NCBI GenBank assembly: GCA_965112735.1
Contig: OZ218954.1
Location: 1,550,001 to 1,614,000, forward strand
Source of the DNA: Phaeosaccion multiseriatum
Lineage: Eukaryota > Ochrophyta, other classes
Length of the DNA stretch: 64,000 nucleotides
Direction of reading: 5' to 3'
The notes below the pieces were generated by a model that saw only the letters and a list, made by a program, of their open reading frames with translations, had not been told where the DNA came from and did not search any database. The translations under genes were made by a program, and so were the position numbers. Shown piece by piece: positions 9,711 through 21,139 of the stretch; within the stretch, counting starts at the first letter, position 1, and every line of letters starts with the position of its first letter.

Positions 9711-12595
9711 ATGTTAGCGAGACGGTCGCTGCAGGACAGCAGAGGAGGCTTTCGGCGTTGGGTGGGCACGGACATCAAAGGCACTCTTCTCTTTGTTCTT
9801 GTTGCCCTCTACCTGGGGTCTTTGCTGTGGTGTTGGAGCGTATTTCCTCACAACCATGGTGGCCGAGGTATGGCTGGTGACGGAAATGCTGCTGCCGCGG
9901 TGCCTGGTGTCTCATACCCGGACTCTGTAGTCTTGAAGCTGGAGGAGGTGAACAATCAGGGGCAGCGGACACACAAGGAGACAGAACGGCAGGCGCTACT
10001 AGACCATAGAGACCAGGTTGAGAAACCGCAGAACAGGAAGCAGCAACAGCAACAGCAGCCACAGCAGCGGGACCATGACGGAGCTGTTCCAGTTGAAGAT
10101 AGGCTGGTGGAGAAGCTGCCAGATAAGGGGCTGAAGCAGCCACTCGAGCAGACTGACAAGGAGTTGCTAGAGAAGCTGAAGGAGGCGAAACAGCAGCCGC
10201 TCAAGGGCACCAGACGTGATCGTGATAGAGCCGCTGTGATTGCTGTCCCATATGCCTATAAGGAGCTGGAGCAACCACACAACCAGCGCTGGCTAAACCC
10301 TGACGCCCCGACTACGGGCTTTCATGTAGTCTCCAAGCCCGTGCACGAGCAGCTGTGCTACGATGAGCAAGGCGGGACAAGCAAGGGGGCGAGCGATTCA
10401 TCGGACGCGGCATCCATTCGTCATTGTATGCCCAACTTTGTCATCGTTGGTACAGGGCATGCTGGTTCTACCTCGCTGTACAACACCTTGGTGCAGCACC
10501 CTCAGGTTCTTCCAGCAGCAATGAAAGAGGTGCAGTGGTTTGCGGGCCGGAAGGAGGGATGGCTCAACGTTGAAAAGTACGCGGAGAAGTTCCCGGACAC
10601 GCAGGACGAGTACCATGTGACGGGCGAGGCTTCCACACACTACTTTGCAGACCCGGCAGTGCCCTCTCAGATGCGATGCCTGGTGCCAAACGCCCGCATT
10701 GTCATCCTGCTTCGAGAGCCCGGTGCTCACTGCTGGAGCGCAGCGGGCTACAAGCTCAAGAAGATTGGATGGGATGAGCAAGAGAAGATGTGGGATACGT
10801 GCGGCGGCAAGCTGTGGAAGGATGGAGAGAAGAATCGTCATCAGGACAATTACCACGTGAGTAGCTACAGCAGAGGGCGGGGTCGAGATCTTTCATCCAA
10901 GTACCAGCTCATTTCTTCCGCCACCTCTGCCTGTTCCGTGTCCACTACCGCCATTGTACTCCTCTTCTCACGCTCGTTCCTTCTTCGTCGCCTCCCTCAC
11001 CTCCCCTCCCTGCTCCCTCGCCCTCGCCTCCCTCACCTCCCTGCTCCCTCCCCTCCCTCCCCTCGCTCCCTCCCCTCCCCCCCCTCCTTCGCTCTTTCCC
11101 GTCCTTTGCCTCCCTCGCGTCCACCCCCCTTGACTTGCATTTGCTTGTGCAGCCTTGTCATCAGCCAGACCACTACATTGAAAGCTTGAAGCGGTGGTAC
11201 GCTCACTTTGCTCCGGAGCAGATCCTTGTGCTGTTCTCGGAGGAGCTTCGCCTGGACATGCCTGCTGCCCTTCGCAAGGTGGAAGACCATTTGAGCCTGG
11301 CACCCTTCGACTTTGGTCCAATTTTGGACGCAGAGCAGGCGCACAAGGCGCACGCGGGTGCCAGCGGAGGTATGCCACGCTCCTTCCGGACACTTTTTGA
11401 CCACTGCTTCAAAGCTACTGCTGTGGCCGTGAGGGACATGTTTCCCCAAAGGAATTTGACGGCTTTGGGTGATTGGGCAGATGTATTGAGTGGCAGTGCT
11501 AGCTACAGTGCATTACCTCAAGATGGGCAGGAGGAGGAGAAGTGGGTAGCTATCGTTCATTACCTCTGGTCCATGCCTATGGGAGACTTGGCGAGCCTCG
11601 CAACGCTGGAGACGAAGCTGGACAACAAGATTTGCTACTGCAAGCAGAAGGGCAAACGTTGCTCTGTGCACCTGGTGACTGCCAACTACTTTGGCGAGGA
11701 GGGTCTTGGCAAGATGCTTCCCGTACCGTGGCAGGAAGAGCCTCTGCTCATGACAGAAGAGCTCCGCAGTAGGTCCCCTCACTACGGCAAGCTCTTGGCG
11801 GTGGGGCGGGTGCTGATGGATGTGGGAGAGAGCACGAGCTGGGCGTACTACCACGATGTGTTTGACACGATGATTGTGGATTATTCCATCTCGATCAACG
11901 AGCTGCTCCCAGAGAGCATGGGCGACGAGTACGGCCTCGCCGTTTCGGACGCGCCGATCATGGGACCTTGTGCGGGTGCATACGCCATCAAGAACAATGC
12001 CGTGGGGCGCGAGATCTTGAGGGAGTGGTGGGACATGGCAAAGCACAAGCCCCCGCATGCAGACCAAGGGGCGCTTTATAATGTCATTCTGCGACGGACG
12101 AACGGCTCCACCTTCTTGCCAGGGAATGACGATGCGGTCGGCAAGTACGAAGATGAGTGCCTTCAGGATCCTCGGTACCGGCCGATTTGGGGCAAGCAGA
12201 CGGGCTGTTTCAACGAGTATATGCAAAAGCAGGGTCTCGGGTTCGGGCACCGTGCAGCCAAAGGTGTGTACTTCTTCGATGCTCGGGGCCCTGACATGCA
12301 AGCCTTTCCCTATGAGGGATATGGCAATCGCGCAGAGAAGGGCTACACAGACGTCTTTTACAGCCCCTTCAACTACAGCGATCGATGGGCGTCTGTGTTC
12401 CAGCCTGGCGACTTCCTCCTGCATGGCGGCAACTTGAAGGCATCAGCGCCCAGTGCCATTGCCAAACAAGACCGCAAAGAGCGCTGTGAAAAGGGACCCG
12501 CTGCCGCCTTTTTCGAGGATTGCACACACAAGGAGGAGTTTGGCGCATGCAGAACGTTCTTGACTTGGAAAGAGGGAGGCAGGGCCGAGCCGTGA
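9711..12595 (+). CDS. Sulfotransferase-glycosyltransferase fusion, type II Golgi membrane protein
   Basis: Exons 9711-10856 and 11153-12595 join in phase 0 (junction NYH/PCHQ) to give 862 residues. A signal-anchor spans about residues 24-45, followed by a Gln/Lys/Glu-rich stem with a poly-Gln run. The sulfotransferase domain begins near residue 240: VIVGTGHAGSTSLYNTL is the 5'-phosphosulfate (PAPS) loop and RIVILLREP...WSAAGY (about 329-348) the 3'-phosphate site; it ends after the intron with the usual 'Y..L.RW...F.PEQILVLFSEEL'. A second domain from about residue 480 has YGKLLAVGRVLMDVGE, DVFDTMIVDYS (a DxxD in place of DxD, near 614) and DQGALYNVIL (near 684). This resembles GT34/GT77-type nucleotide-sugar transferases. 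The likely job is sequential sugar addition and sulfation of a Golgi polysaccharide. The fold call of domain 2 is less sure than that of domain 1. Confidence 0.8.
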
Positions 12596-13313
12596 TGTGC
12601 AGCCTTCTGTGCGCTCTTGTCTGGCCTTGACGTCCCTCTGACCGCGAGGGAAGCAGTGCACGGAACTATTTGAAGCTTCCGGGCCGCAGCGACACCATCC
12701 AATACCAGCACTAGCTAGCTCGCAGCACGAGGACCCGCCGGCGGAGGAGAGGCCACAGCGATGAGAGCAAAGCTGTGTTGGAGAGAAAGAGAGCCTCTCT
12801 CGAGCTCGGCGAACAATGCTGAAGCGTGTCTACGTCAGGCTGTGAGACCTTCTCCTACCTCTTGAAGCAAGGCAATTGCGCCCCTGGCTGCCTGCGCCCC
12901 TGGCTGCCTGCGGCCCTGGCTGATCCCCTGACAGCGACGCGCGAGCCGGAGCCCAGGGTTCTTTCGCCGCTCGAACTCTATGCGTCGCTCCTCCCAATAC
13001 CTTAGCTAGGCGCCATGCTCACGTTGCGAGCACTCGACCTCGGTTGGGCCCACCCGGGCGCAGAACGGAAGCGGCTGCTGAACTGAAATTGAAATTTCTC
13101 GTGCTGCAGGACGTAGTGTAACAAGTAGAGTTACCAACGGGAAGAAAAAGGAAGAGAAAAGTCGCATTACATAGTGAGAAATATGCTCGCTTCGGCAGTT
13201 CTTCGGCCTGTCCAAGTGCCGACGACTTGGAACGAGCAAGCCTGCTTCAGGGCTCCTGATATGTCACTGCTTCGCCCACAGCCAAAAGCGTAAATTTTCA
13301 AAAAGCTTCACTC
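12596..13313. other. Intergenic region
   Basis: No gene seen. A short direct repeat of a 16-nt unit (GCCCCTGGCTGCCTGC) occupies about 12889-12925. The rest looks like 3' flanks of two converging units. Confidence 0.5.
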
Positions 13314-14420
13314 CTACTGTACAACCACGGCATCACACACCAGGTGGAACAAGACCGACAGTTGGAGCTGTACAAGTTTTCTGTCGAAGTGCCTGCCGTC
13401 TCTTTTTGAAGTGAAGGTGCACATGTTGTCCGTGATCCGGAAGCCGTCCACTACACGCACCCGGGGATAGTGCTCGGTCAAGAATGCCAGAGCCCGTGTT
13501 TATTTATTATTTATCTTTTGCCGGTCAAACACGGACGTGTAACGCTCAATCGAATCTGCATACTTGTAGTCCGGCGATTTGGGCGGTAGAAACGACGAGT
13601 TTGCGCTTGTCACCGCTGCCAAGGTTTTCTTGTATGCACCGTCCCAACCCCCCGTGCATATGCTATTTGTCAGCATCCAAACGATGATGAACACATAAGT
13701 CGGTCGAGCGAGAATCGCCAAGCATCAGGTGATGAAGAGCGCAGTTAATGTACACAATGCGGGGCTGAGTGTCCACCACCGCTTGCTTCAACGTGAAATG
13801 TGCTTGTTTGGCAAGAAATAGCCGACGCCTGGTGGGTTGAAGCTAAACACGCGTACCGCACTCTTCCCGAGTTTTCTTTTGCTCTCCTTCTCCTGCCTTT
13901 CGAATTCCTCCACCTGCTTGCGTATGAGGGAGTCTCCAATCGCCAATATGGCGTTCGGGACAAAGTCTCGCGCTGCAAAGGATGGCAGTGCCGAATACGT
14001 GCAGATGCACGCCTGAGCAAAGTCTGCGCACACTGTTTCGTTTTGAGGTACGCGCTGCTCCTCGTAAAATAGTAGTCCACGAAACTGGTCGATGTAAGCA
14101 TTGATGTGACGCATATCCCCGCAAGTAGCGCACACGTTGCTGTACAGAAGAAGTGGGGCGACCGGATCAGGGAAGCACCGCACAACGTCATAGCTTCGAT
14201 TGAGGTACTCGAAGGCAGTGTCGGAGCCTTTCTCTCGATTCGCATCCACCCGTTCGTATTTCAGGCGGGGCACATGCGCGGCTGTATCGAGGAGAGAGGC
14301 GAGGAGAGAGCCCGGGGGGAGGGGGGTGGCGAAGGCAAATAACATTGCAGTGATAGAAGGTACGAAGTAAATGTTAGTAAAAAGAATCTGGAATAGCTTT
14401 CGCCTCACTTCCACGCTCAC
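13314..14420 (-). pseudogene. PC-esterase/SGNH-like acyl-esterase, apparently frameshifted
   Basis: Minus-strand frames carry the landmarks of the plant-type PC-esterase (TBL/CASD1-like SGNH) family in order: AILAIGDSLIRKQ (the GDS nucleophile block), then IVYINCALHHLML (the oxyanion N/G-like block), then VRVVDGFRIT and DGRHFDRKL (the DxxH block) ending with a stop at 13314. The blocks lie in different frames, joined near 13808 (after FLPNKH), near 13720 and near 13500, with in-frame stops and no convincing introns. I read this as a recent pseudogene. An upstream exon ending KLQQSQQQQQE before GTGAGC at 14418 is possible. Family members acetylate or deacetylate Golgi glycans. Confidence 0.5.
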
Positions 14421-14505
14421 CTTCTTGTTGTTGCTGCTGGCTCTGTTGCAGCTTTAATGTCCAGAACACCAGCGGTGCTGGGCAAAAAGGAAGGAGGGAG
14501 AGAGA

Positions 14506-14566
14506 GAGAGGAGGAGGAGGAGGAGGAGGAGGAGGAGGAGGAGGAGGAGGAGGAGGAGGAGGAGGA
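14506..14566. repeat. GAG trinucleotide microsatellite
   Basis: About 20 uninterrupted GAG units lie immediately upstream (minus sense) of the PC-esterase-like pseudogene. Confidence 0.95.
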
Positions 14567-14604
14567 ATGCTTTTCGGGTACAAATTATCAACCCGCGACA
14601 GCAC

Positions 14605-15960
14605 AGTTCAATGGACTACATATAGAGAGCAGGTAGCGGTACTACATTAGCAAAGGCTACAAAAAAAGGGGGGGAAAGAACAAATAACAAATAATGGGAA
14701 ATTTACTTCTTCCCCCCCCGTGCGTGTTGTAATCCGCCGATTTGAGGCAGCACAGATGGCACCGTACTCCCTCTCGTCTCTCACACACACCCCCACACAC
14801 ACTTTCAGTTTCAGTTTCTCAGGTGATTCCTCTTAAGTCAATATATGTCCTCCCATGCATATGGGGGAGGGGGATAGGGGAGCGCCCGACAGAACCCTTT
14901 CTTACTTTCGCAAGGCCATACGGTCGGCGTCCGCTTCGCTCCTACACTCGTCCTACCTCCCCCTCTCCACCAACACAGCGAGCAACGAGTACCTCATCAT
15001 CCCTCCCTCTCCCGTGCGCTCTCTCACGCCATTGGCCGTTCTGTCGGCTGAGGCGGCAAGATCAGCAGCAAGAGGGTGATGAAAAGGGGGGGGAGAGGGA
15101 TGGGAAGGGGACAGTAAAGCAGCGGAGGGGGTGGCGGAGCGGACCTCGCATGACGGAGTTCTTGTCACCAACACCAGGAGGGGAGATACCTTCAACGTCT
15201 TTGCATGTAAGTGATGTAAGAGGAGTCCAACCCACATATATCCCACATTCCAACCCGATCCCAACCCCTTGGAGTGAATGACTGATGTCTCTTCCTCCGT
15301 CTCCCTCCGTGTATGTCAAGCTGGAGTCAGGGGAGGGCGCACGTATGGAGAGACTGATATACGTGGAACACAGAGTAGTGAAAAGCAGATGGGGCCCCTT
15401 CTCTAACCTCTCCCTTGTTGATGCAGTCCTGCCCTCTTCGGTGGGAGCGAGGGAAAGGAATCGGAATTGTGCTTGGATGCGAGGGCAGCGTTGGTGCTCG
15501 CGAAAGACTGCTCCGACGGGGCGGCAGAGAATCTGGCGGAGATATTTCGAAGAGGACGCAGAAGGGGATGGGGCGGGAAGTCAGATGCACGTCGCCGCCC
15601 GCTTGGGGCAACCAGGAGAGGTACTCTGAACTGCGCCCTCCTTCATTTGGAGGGAGGGGGATTGTGAACCGACCGCTATGACGACCACCTCATTAGGCGA
15701 GAAGGTAAGATGGAGGAGTCCACGATACGCCATTGCTCTTTCTCCACTCTTTCCACTTTCACGTTCACTGCGCGGATTGTGTGGGCGAGTACGAAGCCCT
15801 GATACTAAGCGCTTCTCTGGCTCATGTCGTCCCTTCTGCTCCTCGTCCTCAGGAAAAGCTTGCCCTGCGTCGCAGTCAGGAGGCGCAAGCGCGGAGGGGT
15901 GGAGAGGAAGTGTCTCGGCCCGCAGCTCGTTTTCACATGCCACAGCAATGCCAGCACATG
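14605..15960. other. Gene-poor stretch before the KDZ element
   Basis: No convincing gene. Short frames around 15420-15680 (+) include MHVAARLGQPGEV, which resembles an ankyrin start but shifts frame at once. They could be 5' exons of the following transposase or unrelated debris. Confidence 0.3.
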
Positions 15961-15963
15961 TAG

Positions 15964-18720
15964 GAGAGCCCCACACACCTGTGAAGAGTGCCGTAGCTGT
16001 GATCCTCCGGTCAGCGAAAGACAGCGGCTCGCTCTCGGGGGACGAAGTAGACTGTCTGATGGAAGACGAGGGTCTGAGGGAGAACTTTTTTGCAGCGGCA
16101 CAGCAGTGCATAATCCTGAGATGGAACGTGGGTAGGCCTCTCATCGAGTGCCTCATTTGCGGTCCACGCCCGACAGTGATTGTCGCAGATGGTGTCACCA
16201 TTGGGCACAACGAGTGCCTCGCGTCCTTCCTGCAGGAGAAAAGGGGTGAGAGGGTTAAGCACAAGACAACGTAGGCGCCTCAGAAGGGGGTGGCTCCAGC
16301 GACGTACACTATGTTTGTGCCCGTCCAGGCTGATGTCGGGAGTCTCTTGAACAGCTTCTTGGGACGGAAAGGCCTTTCGGCGGAGGAGTTCACACGCCTG
16401 TGCGCCATCAGTCCTCTCTGGCTCTGCTCTCTACTCGGAGCTGCCAAGCAAGGATACATCCTGCAGTGCGAGGGCCGGGGTGTGGAGGAGGATGATGGGG
16501 TGCGTTGCCTGCGCGGGAGAATATAGCAGGAAGCTTGGAGAAGGCTCTTACGCAATCAGTGCGCCCGCTCGTCGTGTGAGCCTATCCAGCAGGTGAGATA
16601 GAGAGACTAGGATTCAGCTTTGGACGCTCAATCTAGTTTTGCATGTGTCATGTCTCTACTTATGCCTCTCGCATGTACTTCGTTGATTCTCGCAAACACG
16701 TCTCGACGATCGTACCTGACACCTCCCCTTTGCCCACCGCTCTTATCCCTCGATCCCAGACCATCGGGGTGACGGTGACGGAGCAGACCTCCCTCACGGC
16801 GTCGATTCGGACGAGCAGTTCTCCTGACGTCACCTGCTCGATCTCTATTGCGGCGAAGAGGAGCTGGAAGGGACACGTCCGCCGCGTTCAAGCGCATTCG
16901 CGAAGGAGGTCGTAAACAGATCCTTGTTACCCGCTTTCAGGTCATACCGTATTTCCTGGCGAAGTGCAGTGTGGACCACCCGGGGCTGCTTCGAATTCCT
17001 GGATTCCTCCTACCCCTCTTTGGACGGTTTGCATTCTTTCAGATTCAGAATACCTTTCGGGCCGCGGTGTGGAGCTCCTTGGCAAGGCAGAGACGAACAG
17101 AAGCAGCAGCGTGGAGGTGGGGGACGAGGACAACGTGGAGGAGGGGTGGCGAGGAAAGAGGGTCTGTGAGCTCGCTTGCCTTGAGGAGAGACAGCCAGTC
17201 AGTACAACACGAGACTTCAGGGAAAGGTCTCATTTCGCTGAGGCCCTCCGACGTGTTCGACCAGTCCCTGCATTTGCCGCTGATGTCCGAGGCGGTGAGA
17301 AGGAGGACGAAGGGGGATGGACGAAGAACGAGCTGTCGATCCGGACCAGAACTCCTGGCGTCTTCATCCTGACTTGTCCACACCGGTAAGAGTGTAAGGG
17401 GGATGGGGAGGGAGGCAAAGCAGTGTTTGTCCTTCACCGCGCTACATCGTCCTTTCCTTAAATCGCTCTGTACCGTAGCACTAATCATACCGACCTCTGA
17501 CTCAATATCATGACTCGATATCCTCACTCCCACTGACTTTCCCTTTTCAGGTTGTGCTACGGTGCCTCAATATCTTGCTCGATTCGCTCGTCCAATTCGC
17601 CATTCTCAGCCCCCCCCCCCCTTCTTACTGATTTCTTTTTTGAGTTTAATAAGCATTGATTGCTCTCTCCTTCCCCACTTCTTCGCCGCTTGTAATCTGG
17701 CAAAGTGGTTGTTTGTGTTGCGCATGCCAGAGGTCCTGGCATCTGTGGTCTTCTTCGTAGATAAAGTCCACCATGCGGGCCACAACGACTGCATCAACAC
17801 GTTCAGCTTGGGGGGCTTCGAGACGCCCTCGTCTGACAACGGATCGACCAACGCCCTTGCACATTTCTAGACGGCAATGTTTAGCAGCACTGCCTCCCCT
17901 GCTCTGGGGCGTCTTGAAAACACACAGACAGCCGAGCAGCTCAACAGGTATGTAGCTGTTGCCCTGACTTGCTGAGAGAGCCCCCCATCCCTCCATCTGT
18001 TGTGTTCTGTTGTCTCCCTCTTGTTTGGCATCTCGTCTAGATGTACGGCCTCCTCGATGCTTTCCTTCATCTCCCCGACACGTCTGGGGTGTATGCGAGT
18101 ATCTGTGGTGTGTGTGCTCCTGTCGCGCTTTTGTGTCTGCTAAGTGTGCCTGAAGGGGTCGAACATGCCTTTGGCGAGATATTGGCGATCCTCGATGCTT
18201 TCCTTCATCTCCCCAACGCATCTGGGGTGTGTGGGAGTAATCTGTGGTGAGTGTGGGGATGCTCCTGTCGTTCTTTTGTGGCTGCTAAGTGTACCTGAAG
18301 GGCTAGAACATGCCTTTGGCGAGATGTTTGCGATGCTCGATGCTTTCCTTCATCTCCCCGACACCTCTGGGGTGTGTGGGAGTATCTGTGCTGTGCATGG
18401 GGGTGGTCCTGTCGTGTGTTGGTGCCTGTTTGATGTTGTTTGTGTGCGTGCTCGATGTCTGTGCTCATTCAGTTTGGGTCAACTCTCCGCCCCCATCCCC
18501 CACCGTTTCCTGCTGCCGCCAGACTGCTGAAGAAGCTCCGCACCCCGCTATCGCTTTTGAACAGTGGGAGCTCCATGCACTTCATGGAGCCTGTGGGGAA
18601 GGAGTATGCTTTGTCCGCTCTTCGGACCCGCTGTGCAGTGCTTCAGTACGTGTTCTCGTCTGACGCGCTGCGTCGAAACGACCTGACCACGGCCCTGGTA
18701 CTGCGCCGAGCGCGAGATGA
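15964..18720 (+). mobile_element. KDZ-type (Kyakuja-Dileera-Zisupton) DNA transposon, transposase region
   Basis: Separate plus-strand segments match the KDZ transposase in order: ECLICGPRPTVIVADG (zinc-knuckle plus DG block, about 16150-16200), TPGVFILTCPH before a GTAAGA donor (17349-17388), CNLAKWLFVLRMPEV and FFVDKVHHAGHNDC (17692-17790), LENTQTAEQLNR before GTATGT (17917-17952) and LLNSGSSMHFMEPV (18555-18600). The D...H, H...C and N-T-Q-x-x-E-Q motifs are the diagnostic core. Several boundaries look like GT-AG introns, but some segments only connect with frame changes, so activity is uncertain. Terminal inverted repeats were not found. The 3' part contains a private tandem repeat (18053-18410). 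Confidence 0.7.
18053..18410 (+). repeat. About 140-bp tandem repeat, 2.5 copies, inside the KDZ element
   Basis: Units start with CTCGATGCTTTCCTTCATCT at 18053, 18191 and 18336. Copies share most positions over their length (CTGGGGTGTGTGGGAGT, ACATGCCTTTGGCGAGAT). The array lies between the LNR-ending exon and the LLKKLRTP exon, hence probably in an intron. Confidence 0.8.
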
Positions 18721-18779
18721 CGGGCAGGGCCATGCACACAGACAAGGAGGGCATCCTCATCCTCAGGTGTGGCGAGGTG

Positions 18780-19065
18780 GGTTGCATCAGAGGGTGGAAG
18801 GGTGGGCGGTTGGGTGTCAGGATAAGAGGGTAGGTGCGTGCGTTGGTGGGTGCGTGCGTGGAGAGGCGGGTGGATGGGTGTCAGGACAAGAGGGTGGGTG
18901 CGTGCATGGGTGAATGGGTGGTTTGGTGGGTGAATGGGTGCGTGGGAGGGCGGATGGGTGGGTGTCTGGACAAGAGGGTGCCTGCGTGGGTGGGTTTGTG
19001 CGTGGATGGGAGGGTGGGTGCTTGTCAGGACAAATAGGTCGGTGCGTGCGTGCGTGTGTGGATGT
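18780..19065 (+). repeat. G/T-rich degenerate minisatellite
   Basis: Irregular units of the form GTGGGTGCGTGCGTGG and GGGTGTCAGGACAAGAGGGT recur six or more times. Open frames through it are repeat artefacts. Confidence 0.75.
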
Positions 19066-19279
19066 TTTGTCTGCCCCCAAGTATACTCCGTCTGCAGTCT
19101 TATTCACGGATAGGAGGGACGGATTTTGAGTTGCATGACCCACGCGTCCTAAGGGAAGGGGGCGGGGGTGACACCAAGGGAGCTGGACGAGACACAGTGT
19201 CGCAGCAAGAGCCGCCTCACAGCCCATATGAAGAGGTTTCTTGTCTCGGTAGAAACCAGATCGGCCGGCTTTGAGGGGG

Positions 19280-19365
19280 GGGTTGTGGGGGCGTGCTATC
19301 CGCTATCGGCCGGCGACAGATAGCGGGCCCCGATAGCGCGCTATCAAGAATGTAGGCCGGTCTGG
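19280..19365. repeat. GC-rich dispersed repeat, member 2
   Basis: GTGCTATCCGCTATCGGCCGGC is followed by ATAGCGGGCC and ATAGCGCGCTATC. It shares words with members at 8404, 45661 and 49562. Confidence 0.6.
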
Positions 19366-19537
19366 AGCCGAAGGGGTCGACCACCCACACGGTGGATTTG
19401 GGGGTACGGATACGAGGGATTTCCCTAAAAAAAGATTCTATTATTGACATACGCGAAAAATTGTTGCCACGACGGGCTCCCACGGCTTTGTTCACTCTGC
19501 TGCCCCTGACACAGCTGGACACAACCTAGTGAAAAGT

Positions 19538-21139
19538 ATGGCGAAAGCAGTGAAATGGGCGCTGTCCCTTCTGTTTGGCATGATCATGGTTGGGGTGGTG
19601 CTACAGAGCATGATTAGAAACCATTTTGGGGGAGAAAGCCACTTACCACATACCATGCCAGATGTACCAGATGCAAAGGGCGGATCGAAGCCAGCGAAAG
19701 CGCCCACATTCGATCCGCCCATTCACGTGCTGTGGCCGGGTAGTCACGAGCGGGAGGCCCTTGTCTCGCTCGGAGCGTGCCTCTCAAGCATCAAAGGGGA
19801 GAATGGCGCCGCCCAAGCCGGGTGGACAACTGGGGAGTACTGCCCAGAAACACGAAATCTCGACTACTATATACAGCAATACCCAGAGTATTATGCATGG
19901 GCTAAGGAGCATGTCCAGGAGAAGTGGGTAATGGGATCGGAGGAGCCTGATGACGACTTTATGAAATGTGAGGCACATGAAGTTCCGGAGGCAATAGTCG
20001 GCGGCGTTCTGGTCAGGGCAAAACACCCAAGAGCACGAGCAGTAGCATCAGCAGCAGCGACGATGGAGGAGGGCAAGGCGACCATCAGCGAGCTCTATGT
20101 GATCGATGACGAGGTATCTCGAATGACGGTGCAGAAGAACATCTACAACGTGTTTGTCACGCATGCCAGTAAATACATCTGGTGCCCTCTACGGTTGGCT
20201 TTGCAAGCGGCGGCGAGGGGAAAGAGGGTGACCCTCGCTCGGAAGACAAAGAAAGCACCTGCAGTTTTGTTTTGGAAGGACCTATTACAAGACGTCTCCG
20301 ACGCGCCATTTTCCCCCGGAGGCACGTACAGTCGCATCTTTACCGCCAAGATTGGCGGAGCAGCGGACCAGATTGCACACTCTTCGCAAGCCCGGCCGAA
20401 CACACAGCCGGACGTGCGGGGTGTCATGAAGACAGCAGATGCTGTCGTGAACAAGATCCTGCCCTCCAAGGGAGGAGATGCAGAGAAGGGTTGTGGGGAG
20501 AAGGGGGGTGTCCTGCTGGTGCAGCGCGCGGCGTGGTTTCGAAGGCAGCTTGGGGGGGCAGAGACAGGCACGCTCACAGAAGTAGTGGATGCCTTGCTCG
20601 CTCAAGACTTGTGTGTGGAGGTGGCAGACCTCTCCAGGGCCACCCCTCTGCAACAGATAACCAGCGCTCGGCGCGCGCACGTTTTCCTGTCTGTATATGG
20701 GGCGCAGTTGACCAACTTGGTTTGGATGAAGGCTGGCTCGACTGTGGTCGAGATCAAGCAGAATTTCGGCTTTTGTTGTAAAGAGGTGCCCAGAGGCGCG
20801 TATTTGGAGGATGGACGCTTGACAGACCCTGCTGCCTGCCTGGGTAAGTGTTGTGACCGCTGCGACGGATACTCCAACGCTGACTTTCACAACTTGGCCA
20901 GAAGGTTTGGACACCGACACGTGCAGCACACACCCGTGTATTCGACTCCCCCCCTTTCAAGAAATCCAGTCAATCGAGAAGTCACGCTGGTGAACGCGAC
21001 CCACCTGGCCGAGGTCGTCAAGGAAGCGTACACACATACAAACGCCGTGTACAACGTTTCTTCGTTCCCGAACGTTCGACCTGGGGCCCAGCGGCCTGGG
21101 GCCCAGCAGCGCGATGGGAAACCAGCGCGTACTCACTAG
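19538..21139 (+). CDS. GT61-like (DUF563) glycosyltransferase
   Basis: A single exon encodes 533 residues from the ATG at 19538, which begins a signal-anchor (about residues 5-27). The lumenal C-terminal half holds GT61 landmarks: a VLLVQRAAW segment near residue 325, 'QITSARRAHVFLSVYGAQLTNL' around 375-395, and STVVEIKQNFG. GT61 enzymes are inverting Golgi/ER transferases (xylosyl-, arabinosyl- or GlcNAc-). The usual HGA of the family reads YGA here, an odd substitution at a conserved position that leaves activity open. A Cys-rich insert (CLGKCCDRC) follows. It lies 145 bp after a GC-rich repeat member and convergent with the next minus-strand gene. Confidence 0.75.
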   Translation: MAKAVKWALSLLFGMIMVGVVLQSMIRNHFGGESHLPHTMPDVPDAKGGSKPAKAPTFDPPIHVLWPGSHEREALVSLGACLSSIKGENGAAQAGWTTGEYCPETRNLDYYIQQYPEYYAWAKEHVQEKWVMGSEEPDDDFMKCEAHEVPEAIVGGVLVRAKHPRARAVASAAATMEEGKATISELYVIDDEVSRMTVQKNIYNVFVTHASKYIWCPLRLALQAAARGKRVTLARKTKKAPAVLFWKDLLQDVSDAPFSPGGTYSRIFTAKIGGAADQIAHSSQARPNTQPDVRGVMKTADAVVNKILPSKGGDAEKGCGEKGGVLLVQRAAWFRRQLGGAETGTLTEVVDALLAQDLCVEVADLSRATPLQQITSARRAHVFLSVYGAQLTNLVWMKAGSTVVEIKQNFGFCCKEVPRGAYLEDGRLTDPAACLGKCCDRCDGYSNADFHNLARRFGHRHVQHTPVYSTPPLSRNPVNREVTLVNATHLAEVVKEAYTHTNAVYNVSSFPNVRPGAQRPGAQQRDGKPARTH

